DNA from: Chryseobacterium sp. LAM-KRS1
GTDB lineage: Bacteria > Bacteroidota > Bacteroidia > Flavobacteriales > Weeksellaceae
Reading direction: 5' to 3'
NCBI RefSeq assembly: GCF_013184525.1
Contig: NZ_JAAOIZ010000005.1
Location: 434,001 to 498,000 of the forward strand
Length of the DNA: 64,000 bases
The notes below the pieces were generated by a model, which was given only the letters and a program-made list of their open reading frames with translations, was not told the origin of the DNA and did not search any database. A program made the position numbers and the translations under genes. This document shows positions 1 to 7,772 of the stretch, one piece after another. The first letter of the stretch is position 1, and each line of letters begins with the position of its first letter.

Positions 1-1218
1 ATATCAGAGTCACAAAACAAACAATTGAAACTTGCAGAACTGGCAAAAGAAGAAAGCGATATCAGTATTTTAGAAGCAAAAGATAAGCAATTACCAGAAT
101 TGTCTGTCGTTGGAGATTTTCGTCTTAACTCCAAGTTTCTTCTGTATGAAAATGGTCTGTTTTCGTCACCTCAAAGTGTTCCAATTAAGGGATATGGTTA
201 TGGATTGGGTTACAATCTGGACTTCAATCTCTACAGTGGAGGAAAAGACAAAAGAAACATTGAAATTAAAAAAGAAGAGAAAATACGTAAACAATATGAG
301 TTTGAATTACAGGAAGATAATGTAAAATATATGATCGCTGCATCCTATTACGATCTGTACAAATTCCAGGAATTTGAATCATTTATTTCCTCCGAAATTT
401 CCAGCGAAAAGAAGCAGTTATCCACCATCGAAAATCTTAACAGGAATGGTATTGTATTGAAGAGTGATGTCTTAAGAATCTCAGTCAAACTATCGCAATT
501 GCAACTCAGTGATTCGGATGTAAAAAAGAAAATTGATCTTACCAAGCAACGACTCAACATTCTGATGGGAAGAAGTAGTACTGAGCCACTGGCTATTTCT
601 TCTGAAGATATTCTGGAAAACAAAAATTTACAAGGATCTAATTATGAAGACTATCTTGCAGCTGCACTCGATAATTCACCTGATCTTAAGATTGTTAACA
701 CAAATCAGACATTAAGTGAGCTTAATATTAGGCAGGTAAAATCAAGCCTATTACCAAGGATTTCTTTATACTCCAGATACAACTATACGTATCCTCAAAT
801 TTCATTTTATCCATACTCCAATGATCTCTGGGGATTTGGTCAAATAGGTTTAAAGGTAACCTACTCTGTAGACAATCTTTATAAGAGTAAACACACTATT
901 GCTCATGCATATAACCTGAAAAAACAGGAGATTGAAAAGAGCCGGATAAAACAAGACGACCTATCGATTAAAGTAAGAGATGCTTTCCTTGAAAGAGAAC
1001 AGGCAAGAGAAAGTGTAGAGACAGCAGAACTTACCATCCGTCAAAGTACTGAAAGTGTGAGAGTAATCAGAAACAGCTACCTCAATCAGCAATCTCTTCT
1101 GACCGATCTTTTAGATGCTGAGAACATTCTGTTACAAGCTAAACTCAATCTTACATCTGCTGAAGCAAATTTAAGACTAAGCCATATAAAACTATTGATT
1201 ATCACAGGAACACTTTAA
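1..1218 (+). CDS. TolC-family outer membrane efflux protein (5' end missing)
   Basis: This is the outer-membrane channel of a tripartite drug exporter. The frame is open from base 1, so the start and signal peptide lie outside the window; a TTG at 25 is only an internal codon. The remaining ~405 residues show the long amphipathic helices and repeated halves of TolC proteins, with an Asn-Ser-Pro-Asp-Leu segment opening the second repeat and a C-terminal coiled-coil helix (QSLLTDLLDAENILLQAKLN). It is followed after 9 bp by the adaptor gene and then the MFS pump, so it is the first visible gene of an EmrAB-TolC-like operon. Family assignment is firm; the substrate is unknown. Confidence 0.9.
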   Translation: MSESQNKQLKLAELAKEESDISILEAKDKQLPELSVVGDFRLNSKFLLYENGLFSSPQSVPIKGYGYGLGYNLDFNLYSGGKDKRNIEIKKEEKIRKQYEFELQEDNVKYMIAASYYDLYKFQEFESFISSEISSEKKQLSTIENLNRNGIVLKSDVLRISVKLSQLQLSDSDVKKKIDLTKQRLNILMGRSSTEPLAISSEDILENKNLQGSNYEDYLAAALDNSPDLKIVNTNQTLSELNIRQVKSSLLPRISLYSRYNYTYPQISFYPYSNDLWGFGQIGLKVTYSVDNLYKSKHTIAHAYNLKKQEIEKSRIKQDDLSIKVRDAFLEREQARESVETAELTIRQSTESVRVIRNSYLNQQSLLTDLLDAENILLQAKLNLTSAEANLRLSHIKLLIITGTL

Positions 1219-1227
1219 AATAAAATT

Positions 1228-2274
1228 ATGAACAAGAATAAAACAGACCGTATTATAGTAGTAGCAACACAATGGTTAGGAATACTATTATTAATCGTAA
1301 TCATCACTTGGGCTGTACTTCATTTCTGGAAAGGATATTGGTATGAGCAGACCAATGATGCACAGATAGAAGCTTATCTATCACCTATAAATGCTAAAGT
1401 TGGGGGATATATCAGCAAAATTTATTATCAGGATAATCAGGAAGTCCATAAAGGAGATACTCTCGTACGTATTGAAAGGGATGAATATGATCTTAAAAAA
1501 GAAACAGCTTTAGCAGAATTAGCGACATCGGAGGCCAAACTCCCTATACTAAGCGCCAGTGAACAAACCCAGATCAAAAATATTGATGTCATAAAAGCCC
1601 ATATTTCAGGAATCAAAGCTAAACTGGATCAGCAGCAAAAGGAATACGATCGCTATAAAAACCTTCTGGCAGATGAATCGACTACTCAACAAAAATTTGA
1701 TAATGTACATACTTCCCTATTAACCAATCAATCGGATTACGAAGAAACGCTCGCATCTCTTCGGGTAGCAGAGTCAAAACTCAATGATATACAAGCACAA
1801 CGTTTCGCAATAAATGCTGAAATAAAAGTAAGACAGGCATCTATAGAAAGGCAGGATCTCGATATACGTTATACGGTAATCACGGCTCCATTTGATGGTA
1901 AAATAGGAAAAAAAAACATTCAGGAAGGACAACTGATTCAACCTGGGCAGACTCTGGCATTTCTTGTCAATAAATCGCAGGAGAAATGGGTGGTAGCCAA
2001 TTTCAAAGAAACACAGATCAAGACATTCAAAATAGGCCAAAAGGTCAATATAGAAGTGGATGCTTTTCCAGGAGAAACATTTTCAGGTGTCATAGAATCC
2101 TTATCTCCTACTACAGGTTCCCGCTATTCTCTTCTACCACCAGATAATGCTACAGGCAATTTTGTAAAAGTAATACAACGTATTCCTGTAAGAATCAAGC
2201 TTACAGAAACCAAGGAGAAACTGTCCGGGCTATCTGCAGGAATGAATGCTAATGTGTATATCAACAAAAATTAA
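1228..2274 (+). CDS. HlyD/EmrA-family membrane fusion protein
   Basis: This periplasmic adaptor links the inner-membrane pump to the TolC channel. One N-terminal membrane helix spans about residues 12-33. It is followed by the EmrA-type segment TNDAQIEAYLSPINAKVGGY, a lipoyl-like half (QEVHKGDTLVRI), a long coiled-coil hairpin at about residues 90-205, the returning half (TVITAPFDGKIG) and a beta-barrel region ending near residue 348. The length is typical for EmrA (348 aa). It lies 9 bp after the TolC gene and 5 bp before the MFS gene, so the three are almost certainly cotranscribed. The substrate cannot be read from the sequence. Confidence 0.92.
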   Translation: MNKNKTDRIIVVATQWLGILLLIVIITWAVLHFWKGYWYEQTNDAQIEAYLSPINAKVGGYISKIYYQDNQEVHKGDTLVRIERDEYDLKKETALAELATSEAKLPILSASEQTQIKNIDVIKAHISGIKAKLDQQQKEYDRYKNLLADESTTQQKFDNVHTSLLTNQSDYEETLASLRVAESKLNDIQAQRFAINAEIKVRQASIERQDLDIRYTVITAPFDGKIGKKNIQEGQLIQPGQTLAFLVNKSQEKWVVANFKETQIKTFKIGQKVNIEVDAFPGETFSGVIESLSPTTGSRYSLLPPDNATGNFVKVIQRIPVRIKLTETKEKLSGLSAGMNANVYINKN

Positions 2275-2279
2275 AGCTA

Positions 2280-3869
2280 ATGGAAGCCCACAATATGCCC
2301 ATATTTAAAAGTTGGATCCCTGAATGGCTGGCCAGAAGCATTATTTTTATCATATTAATGATCTCCTTATTCAGCTTTGCTCTGTACGGAAGGCCTATCA
2401 GTATGGCAGGATATTATGGAGTCCAGCCAACAGATGTTCAATATGCTATGGTACTTACCTATTCTTCTGCAGTCACTTTTTTAGCTTTAGATTTTCGTAT
2501 TACTAAATATTTTGCACCCAGGAAATATCTGATAATAGGATTAGCATTAAATTCGGTGAGTTCACTCATCTGTTTTTATTCTAAAAACTGGGGATTATTT
2601 CTGGTATGTGGAGTCGTTCAGGGAATTGCCTGTGCACTCATTTGCAGTATCATCCTCAATATGGTTTTTTCCCGTTTATCTTCCACGAGAGCAAGAGTTA
2701 TCGGTTACAGTATTTTCTATGCAGCCATACAGATCGCAGTTCCCGTATATGCTATTTATAGTAGTATTTTACTTGATGTCTTAGACTTTAACTGGCTGTT
2801 TTTCGGATTGATTTTAATGCTCATTACTCTGCTTTTTGTGATTTTAATAGGCATGAATTCAAAAGCCAGGTTTTCAAAAAAGATTCCTCTCTACAGAGTA
2901 GATTGGATCGGGTATCTCTACTATCTTACATTTTCCTCTGTTATCGGATACATTTTGATATATGGACAGCAGCTCAATTGGTTAGATAGTCCAGTTATTG
3001 TTCTGTTGGGCATGTTCTTTATCATCCTATTGTTTCTTTTTATAGTCCGGGAAAACAGGTTAAAACATCCATTGATTAATTTACAGATCTTTAAAGCCAA
3101 AAATTTTGTCATCGGTTTATTATTGCTTTTTGTTTTTTATATTTTTAAAGGAACAACCGGCCTTACCTATGGCTATATAGAAGTTGTCCTTGCCACTGAT
3201 CCGCTCCATATTATTCCTGTTTGGATAGCCGTTATCTTAGGTACAGCAATCAGCATGGCAATCACTGCTCGTTTTATCTTAATGGGGATTTCCTTGATAA
3301 GAATTATTATCACGGGATTTGTCATCATGGCCTGCTATTATTTCTACATGTTACAATTTGTATCTTCTACGGGCGAAACAAAAGACTTTATTCTTCCAAT
3401 GTTCATCTATGGAGTTTCTACAGGGGTCTTGTTTGTTCCTATTGTATCATTTATGGTTTCTTCAGCACCTCCAAAGGTTGCCTTCAATGCTGCTTTTCTT
3501 GGTATTTTTGCCAGATTCTTAGGATTTAGCAGCAGTATGGCTGTAAACAATTATACACAATTATATACCAGATCTGAAGCCAATGATAAGCTCAGAGAAT
3601 CATTGACAGAAACGAATCCCCAATTATCAATTACCCTGCAGAATATTCAACAAGCTTATTTGAATGCAGGCAACGATATGTATACTTCCAAAGGAGCCTC
3701 AAATGCTTACTTCAATTATTTTATAAAACAACAGATATTAATACGCTCAACAAAAGATTATTATGACATTATGCTGATCGGATTGCTTGTTGTAATTGTT
3801 ATTTTGATATGTTTACCTGGAATTCAAAATATTGTTCTCAGATTGCGAAAAGGAAATGTACCTTATTAA
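2280..3869 (+). CDS. MFS transporter, DHA2/EmrB-like
   Basis: This is a proton-driven inner-membrane drug exporter of 529 aa. Hydrophobic segments are consistent with the 14-helix DHA2 group, starting at about residue 15 (SIIFIILMISLFSFALYG) and ending near residue 515. A soluble loop before the last helix (about residues 425-490) is also usual for the group. The motif-A region after TM2 is weak (DFRITKYFAPRKYLI), as in many Bacteroidota members. The start is ATG at 2280; ATG at 2295 is an alternative. It is the last gene of the TolC-HlyD-MFS operon and is followed by a strong hairpin at 3912-3944. Confidence 0.9.
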   Translation: MEAHNMPIFKSWIPEWLARSIIFIILMISLFSFALYGRPISMAGYYGVQPTDVQYAMVLTYSSAVTFLALDFRITKYFAPRKYLIIGLALNSVSSLICFYSKNWGLFLVCGVVQGIACALICSIILNMVFSRLSSTRARVIGYSIFYAAIQIAVPVYAIYSSILLDVLDFNWLFFGLILMLITLLFVILIGMNSKARFSKKIPLYRVDWIGYLYYLTFSSVIGYILIYGQQLNWLDSPVIVLLGMFFIILLFLFIVRENRLKHPLINLQIFKAKNFVIGLLLLFVFYIFKGTTGLTYGYIEVVLATDPLHIIPVWIAVILGTAISMAITARFILMGISLIRIIITGFVIMACYYFYMLQFVSSTGETKDFILPMFIYGVSTGVLFVPIVSFMVSSAPPKVAFNAAFLGIFARFLGFSSSMAVNNYTQLYTRSEANDKLRESLTETNPQLSITLQNIQQAYLNAGNDMYTSKGASNAYFNYFIKQQILIRSTKDYYDIMLIGLLVVIVILICLPGIQNIVLRLRKGNVPY

Positions 3870-3911
3870 ACTGGTTCGTAAATTCCTTTTATTATGGACT
3901 ACATTAACGAA

Positions 3912-3944
3912 ATAAGAAGCAGAATTATATATTCTGCTTCTTAT
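3912..3944 (+). terminator. Hairpin terminator after the efflux operon
   Basis: A perfect 14-bp inverted repeat (ATAAGAAGCAGAAT, 5-nt loop) lies 43 bp after the MFS stop. A T-rich run broken by CC follows. It probably ends the efflux operon; the imperfect U-tract lowers certainty. Confidence 0.65.
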
Positions 3945-4016
3945 CCGTTTTTATCCTTTTATAAAATTCAAAATTATGACAAAGTCCTCACCTAGTTGTA
4001 GATAAGAAGGTTGTAA

Positions 4017-4520
4017 TTAAGCAATTCTTGTCAATTGATCTAGTTTTTTCAACAATGTCGGTATTCTGTACAATCCGTGCATTTTCTCTATTTTATTTTT
4101 TAAGAAATCTACATCTACTCCTTTCGAAGTAAGAAATAACGGTGTTTTACTTTCCCCCCTATAGATTGTTCTCCGCTGAGAGTCAGGAGCGGAGAATTCA
4201 TTTTTTGCAATTCCCACAACAGGATATTTTTCTTCTAATTTTTCATATAAATATCCTCCGAGTCCAATCTTACCTTCATTATTGAGAGTCACATAACCAT
4301 CTACTAACAGAATATCTCCATTTTTGAGATCAATCTTTGATAATAAACTTAGAATACATGGAAGTTCCCGTTTGTAAAAAGCTCCACTTTCGTAATCAGA
4401 AGTTATAGGAGTTTTTTCACTGTAAGCTGCTGTTTCCAGATCATCTGCCCAGTCTTTGAATGCCAGACAGACTGTGTAGGCGTAATTCTCATAATAGTAG
4501 GTATCAAAAGCGTAAATCAT
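4017..4520 (-). CDS. Endonuclease V-like protein, short form
   Basis: This resembles the deoxyinosine-specific repair nuclease EndoV (Nfi). Its 167 aa align by eye with the core of E. coli Nfi. The three metal-binding acids appear conserved: Asp6 (YAFDTYY), Glu52 (YKRELP) and Asp74 (LLVDGYV). The family's PVVGIAKNEF and TPLFLTSKG segments and a C-terminal YRIPTLLKKLDQLTR helix are also present. It lacks the ~30 N-terminal residues of the ~220-aa classical enzyme. A TTG at 4526 adds three residues, but ATG at 4520 is the better start. It follows the VOC gene by 6 bp and is the last gene of a GNAT-VOC-EndoV run. Inosine-specific activity is inferred. Confidence 0.8.
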   Translation of the reverse strand: MIYAFDTYYYENYAYTVCLAFKDWADDLETAAYSEKTPITSDYESGAFYKRELPCILSLLSKIDLKNGDILLVDGYVTLNNEGKIGLGGYLYEKLEEKYPVVGIAKNEFSAPDSQRRTIYRGESKTPLFLTSKGVDVDFLKNKIEKMHGLYRIPTLLKKLDQLTRIA

Positions 4521-4526
4521 ATTCAA

Positions 4527-4895
4527 TTAATGGTTGAAAAATTCTCCAAAATGCCATAAAATACCAGAAGGATCATGCACGAAACATTCTTTTCCCCAAT
4601 TCAGGGTTCTTACGGGCGTTAGTTTTATAGTATTATATTTCTCTGTCAAGTTCAAATCCAAAAGCTCCTGCCAATATTCATCCACATTTTCTACTTCAAC
4701 AAAGATCATGGTATTATCAATCCACTCTTTCACATATGCATCCTGAAGATAGAATGCAATATCTTGTTTTTTAAATAATGATAATTTTTCTTCTAAAACA
4801 ATTTCCTCAAATCCCAGATCCGTATAAAAAGATCTGCTTTCCATAAAGTTTTGAGCACCAATAAATGGTCGAATTGATTTCATTTTTTGTTTCAT
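4527..4895 (-). CDS. VOC (glyoxalase/bleomycin resistance) family protein
   Basis: This is a small 122-aa protein of the vicinal oxygen chelate superfamily, with paired beta-alpha-beta-beta-beta units. It begins with IRPFIGAQNFMESRSFYTDL and ends with FVHDPSGILWHFGEF, both typical of VOC folds. Members include metalloenzymes and antibiotic-binding proteins. The metal ligands are not complete enough to name an enzyme, and a binding or resistance function is only possible. Its ATG overlaps the GNAT stop (ATGA at 4892-4895), indicating translational coupling. Confidence 0.8.
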   Translation of the reverse strand: MKQKMKSIRPFIGAQNFMESRSFYTDLGFEEIVLEEKLSLFKKQDIAFYLQDAYVKEWIDNTMIFVEVENVDEYWQELLDLNLTEKYNTIKLTPVRTLNWGKECFVHDPSGILWHFGEFFNH

Positions 4896-5335
4896 GGCTT
4901 TATTTGTTTCCAGGTATTATAAGTCATTTCAAATTTAATTTCGTGCTTTCCACGAGTTCCTGTTTCATTCCAGCCTATCTTCCGGTAAAACTTTTCAGCT
5001 CTTGTATCAAAAGCTGTTCCCAGCCAAACACTTTTTTTAGTTTGCTGAAAATACCAATCCAGCATGATGTGGTGAAGCTTTTGCCCTATTCCAAGACCTT
5101 CAAAATTTGGGTGAACAAATAGTGCCCAAATGTTATTTTCTTTCAAATCAACAATTGAAAAACCGACAACCTGATCATTGATTTCACACACCCAATCTTT
5201 CCCTCTTTCAAATAAAAATTCTTTGCAATCTTTATCAGTAACAAGATCAGGATTTGACAATCTATTTTCTTTTACAGCATTTCTCACTATCTGTATCTGA
5301 AAAATATCTTCTGATTTCGCCTCTCGAATTATCAT
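4892..5335 (-). CDS. GNAT-family N-acetyltransferase
   Basis: This predicted acetyl-CoA-dependent N-acetyltransferase has 147 aa from ATG at 5335 (MIIREAKSEDI). An upstream TTG at 5350 would add five residues and is unlikely. The acetyl-CoA binding motif A is visible as LFVHPNFEGLGIGQKL, followed by the C-terminal AEKFYRKIGWNETG segment. It is the first gene of a three-gene run with the VOC and EndoV-like genes, sharing a 4-bp ATGA overlap with the next gene. The acceptor substrate is unknown. Confidence 0.85.
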   Translation of the reverse strand: MIIREAKSEDIFQIQIVRNAVKENRLSNPDLVTDKDCKEFLFERGKDWVCEINDQVVGFSIVDLKENNIWALFVHPNFEGLGIGQKLHHIMLDWYFQQTKKSVWLGTAFDTRAEKFYRKIGWNETGTRGKHEIKFEMTYNTWKQIKP

Positions 5336-5428
5336 CACGTAATACTTCAATAAAAATAAATAAACAACTATATAATAAATAATTACATAATTTATATAAA
5401 GTAATTGATTATAGTATTTTATTATCTA

Positions 5429-6481
5429 TTATTTTCTATCAACCGTAATTCTCTCCGGTCTATTGGCAATTTCCCACGCTGTTGTAAATACCAGCTGAGC
5501 TCTTTTTTGCAATAAACTGAAATCAATCTTTTCAACATCATCGGTTGGTTTATGATAGTCTTCATGGATTCCGTCAAAGAAAAAAGCGACAGGAATATTA
5601 TTCTTTGCAAAGTTATAGTGATCCGATCTGTAATACAATCTATCAGGATCATTAGGATCATCATATTTATAATTAAGTGCTAAATTATTGGTCTTTTTAT
5701 TGGCAGCTTCATTAATTACTTTCAGCTGTGAACTCAACATTTCCGAGCCTATTACATACACATAGTTTTTTCCTCTGTTTTCAGGATCATCCCTTCCGAT
5801 CATATCGATATTAAGATCTACTACCGTATTGGCTAATGGGAAGACCGGGTTGTCCGTATAATATTCTGATCCGAATAATCCATGCTCTTCTCCCGTTACA
5901 TGCAGGAATAAAATAGATCTTTTGGGTCCGTTACCGGCTTTCTTAGCACTTTGAAAAGCTTTGGCTATCTCCATCACAGCTACAGTTCCGCTTCCATCAT
6001 CATCAGCCCCATTGTATACGATCCCGTTCTTCGTACCTACATGATCATAATGCGCAGAAACCACAACTATTTCGTCAGGCTTCTCAGAACCTTCAATAAA
6101 TGCAAGGATATTCTCAGAATCAGGAAGATTTCTACCTCCTCTCTGTTGCATGAAAGATGCGGGTACTTTCTGATAATATGAACCTAAAGCTTTTGGATAA
6201 GAAATTCCGAGATCTTTGTAAAATTTAACCATATACTCTCCTGCTTTTTTCTGTCCCGGGCTTCCGGTATCTCTTCCCTCCATTTCATCGGAAGCAATCA
6301 CATATAAATTTTGCTTCAGGTCATCTAGCTTAATTTCTTTATATGCAGATTGAAAAGCTTTCTCAGACTTAGACATTGCCTTTGAAGCCGATTGCCCGTT
6401 TTGATTTTCCGATGTCACTTTAGCAGTTTCGCAAGCAGATAATATCGCGACAGCCAATAGTGGAATAAGTATTTTTCTCAT
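5429..6481 (-). CDS. M28-family metallopeptidase, lipoprotein
   Basis: This is a zinc aminopeptidase-type enzyme exported as a lipoprotein. The N-terminus carries a signal peptide with lipobox LSAC (Cys17). The M28 domain covers about residues 60-345 and shows the expected di-zinc ligands: His144 in SAHYDH, Asp160 in NGADDDGSG, Glu199 next to the catalytic Glu198 (TGEEHG), Asp226 (NIDMIGR) and His310 (EDYHKP). The 350-aa length is normal for flavobacterial M28 lipoproteins. It stands alone, about 93 bp from the GNAT gene. A promoter-like CAAAAATA lies directly before the ATG, so the transcript would have almost no leader. Likely role: periplasmic or surface peptide degradation. Confidence 0.92.
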   Translation of the reverse strand: MRKILIPLLAVAILSACETAKVTSENQNGQSASKAMSKSEKAFQSAYKEIKLDDLKQNLYVIASDEMEGRDTGSPGQKKAGEYMVKFYKDLGISYPKALGSYYQKVPASFMQQRGGRNLPDSENILAFIEGSEKPDEIVVVSAHYDHVGTKNGIVYNGADDDGSGTVAVMEIAKAFQSAKKAGNGPKRSILFLHVTGEEHGLFGSEYYTDNPVFPLANTVVDLNIDMIGRDDPENRGKNYVYVIGSEMLSSQLKVINEAANKKTNNLALNYKYDDPNDPDRLYYRSDHYNFAKNNIPVAFFFDGIHEDYHKPTDDVEKIDFSLLQKRAQLVFTTAWEIANRPERITVDRK

Positions 6482-6483
6482 TA

Positions 6484-6511
6484 CAAAAATAATTTTACTA
6501 AAAGTAACAAA
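6484..6511 (-). promoter_or_regulatory. Bacteroidota-type promoter of the M28 peptidase
   Basis: On the minus strand this reads TTTG (6511-6508), 16 bp, then TATTTTTG (6491-6484), matching TAnnTTTG. It ends only 2 bp before the ATG at 6481, so transcription would start at or very near the start codon. Confidence 0.55.
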
Positions 6512-6545
6512 ATTTATTTAATCTATAACCGATTCTAAATTTCCT

Positions 6546-6553
6546 TATATTTG
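6546..6553 (+). promoter_or_regulatory. -7 element of the aminotransferase gene
   Basis: TATATTTG matches the Bacteroidota -7 consensus and lies 17 bp before the GTG at 6571. No clear -33 box is seen. Its placement supports the GTG rather than the ATG at 6616 as the start. Confidence 0.5.
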
Positions 6554-6570
6554 ATATAAACACGCAAAAG

Positions 6571-7710
6571 GTGGAAAATATTTACGGATTTACACATTAT
6601 TCTTTTTTTACTAATATGTCTGAGCTGGCCGCAAAGCATAACAGTTATGATTTATCACTAGGGTTACCTGATTTTGATATTGATCACCGCCTCAAATATT
6701 ACCTTAAAGAATCAGTTGATCTGATTCACCATCAGTACGAACCGCTTGCGGGTAGCCCGTCGCTTATAGAATCCATCATCAGGTTTAATGAAAAACGTCA
6801 AAATCCGATCCATCTGAAAAAGGAAGAGATCACCATAGTCCCTTGTACAACCTTTGCCTTATATACGGCTTTAAAAAGCATTATAAATCCCGGAGACGAA
6901 GTGATTATTATCCAGCCATCCTATTACACTTATGCTCCTTCTATTGTTCTCAATGGTGGTGTTCCTGTATATTATGATCTTGGAAATGATTTTGATATAG
7001 ATTGGGATAAACTTCAATGCTGTTTATCGGAAAAGACCAAAGCGATCATTGTGAATTCTCCACAAAACCCCACCGGCAAAATATGGTCAGAACAGGATTG
7101 GAATCATCTTTATGATCTGATCAGGCATCAGGAAATCTATCTTATATCGGAAGAAATCTACGACACCTATTGCTATGATGAACAGGAACATTACAGTTCC
7201 TTTTTACATAAAGAGCTTAGAGAAAGGACGTTCTGCATTTTTTCCTTTGGTAAAATGTTCCACACAACAGGCTGGAAAGTAAGCTATTTGCTTACGTCCG
7301 AACCTCTATCCTCTCAATTCAGATGTCATCAACAGTATATTTCATATAGTGCCAACGGTCCTGCTCAATATGCTATTGCAAAATACCTTGAGGTTTTTGA
7401 TCCCCTGGAAAACAAACTCCTGATGCAAAAGAAGAGAGATCTGTTCAATGAATTAATTAAAAATACGCCTTTAGTTGTTGAACAGCGGTCAGAAGGAAGT
7501 GTCTTTCAATTGGTTAACTTTAGAAACGTTTCTAAAACCATGACAGATGTTGAATTTTCAAAGTGGCTGACCACTGAAAAACAGGTCGCATGCCTTCCTT
7601 TGTCAGCCTTTTATAATTCAAGGCAAAACTCTGACTATGTAAGATTTAGCTTTATTAAAAGCGATGATATGATCATCCGGGCGATGGAACATTTAAAAAA
7701 GAACCTGTAG
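6571..7710 (+). CDS. PLP-dependent aminotransferase, class I/II (methionine aminotransferase-like)
   Basis: This is a fold-type I pyridoxal-phosphate aminotransferase of 379 aa. It shows the N-terminal FTNMSELAAKHNSYDLSLG motif typical of the YbdL/kynurenine aminotransferase group. Further motifs are NSPQNPTG, the SEEIYDTY strand and the PLP lysine in SFGKMFHTTGWK (Lys228). The Arg that binds the substrate carboxylate is in YVRFSF near the C-terminus. The start is GTG at 6571, because residues upstream of the internal ATG (6616) belong to the conserved N-terminus. YbdL-like enzymes favour methionine and other hydrophobic amino acids; the exact substrate is inferred. It converges on the pyrophosphatase gene across a shared terminator. 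Confidence 0.88.
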   Translation: MENIYGFTHYSFFTNMSELAAKHNSYDLSLGLPDFDIDHRLKYYLKESVDLIHHQYEPLAGSPSLIESIIRFNEKRQNPIHLKKEEITIVPCTTFALYTALKSIINPGDEVIIIQPSYYTYAPSIVLNGGVPVYYDLGNDFDIDWDKLQCCLSEKTKAIIVNSPQNPTGKIWSEQDWNHLYDLIRHQEIYLISEEIYDTYCYDEQEHYSSFLHKELRERTFCIFSFGKMFHTTGWKVSYLLTSEPLSSQFRCHQQYISYSANGPAQYAIAKYLEVFDPLENKLLMQKKRDLFNELIKNTPLVVEQRSEGSVFQLVNFRNVSKTMTDVEFSKWLTTEKQVACLPLSAFYNSRQNSDYVRFSFIKSDDMIIRAMEHLKKNL

Positions 7711-7726
7711 TTAGATTGCTCCACAT

Positions 7727-7757
7727 AAAAAAGCACCGCAATTTGCGGTGCTTTTTT
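7727..7757. terminator. Bidirectional terminator between the aminotransferase and hppA
   Basis: The hairpin GCACCGCA / TGCGGTGC has a 3-nt loop. It is flanked by six A on the left and six T on the right, so it works for both converging genes. Confidence 0.92.
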
Positions 7758-7772
7758 AGATATTATTTCGAA

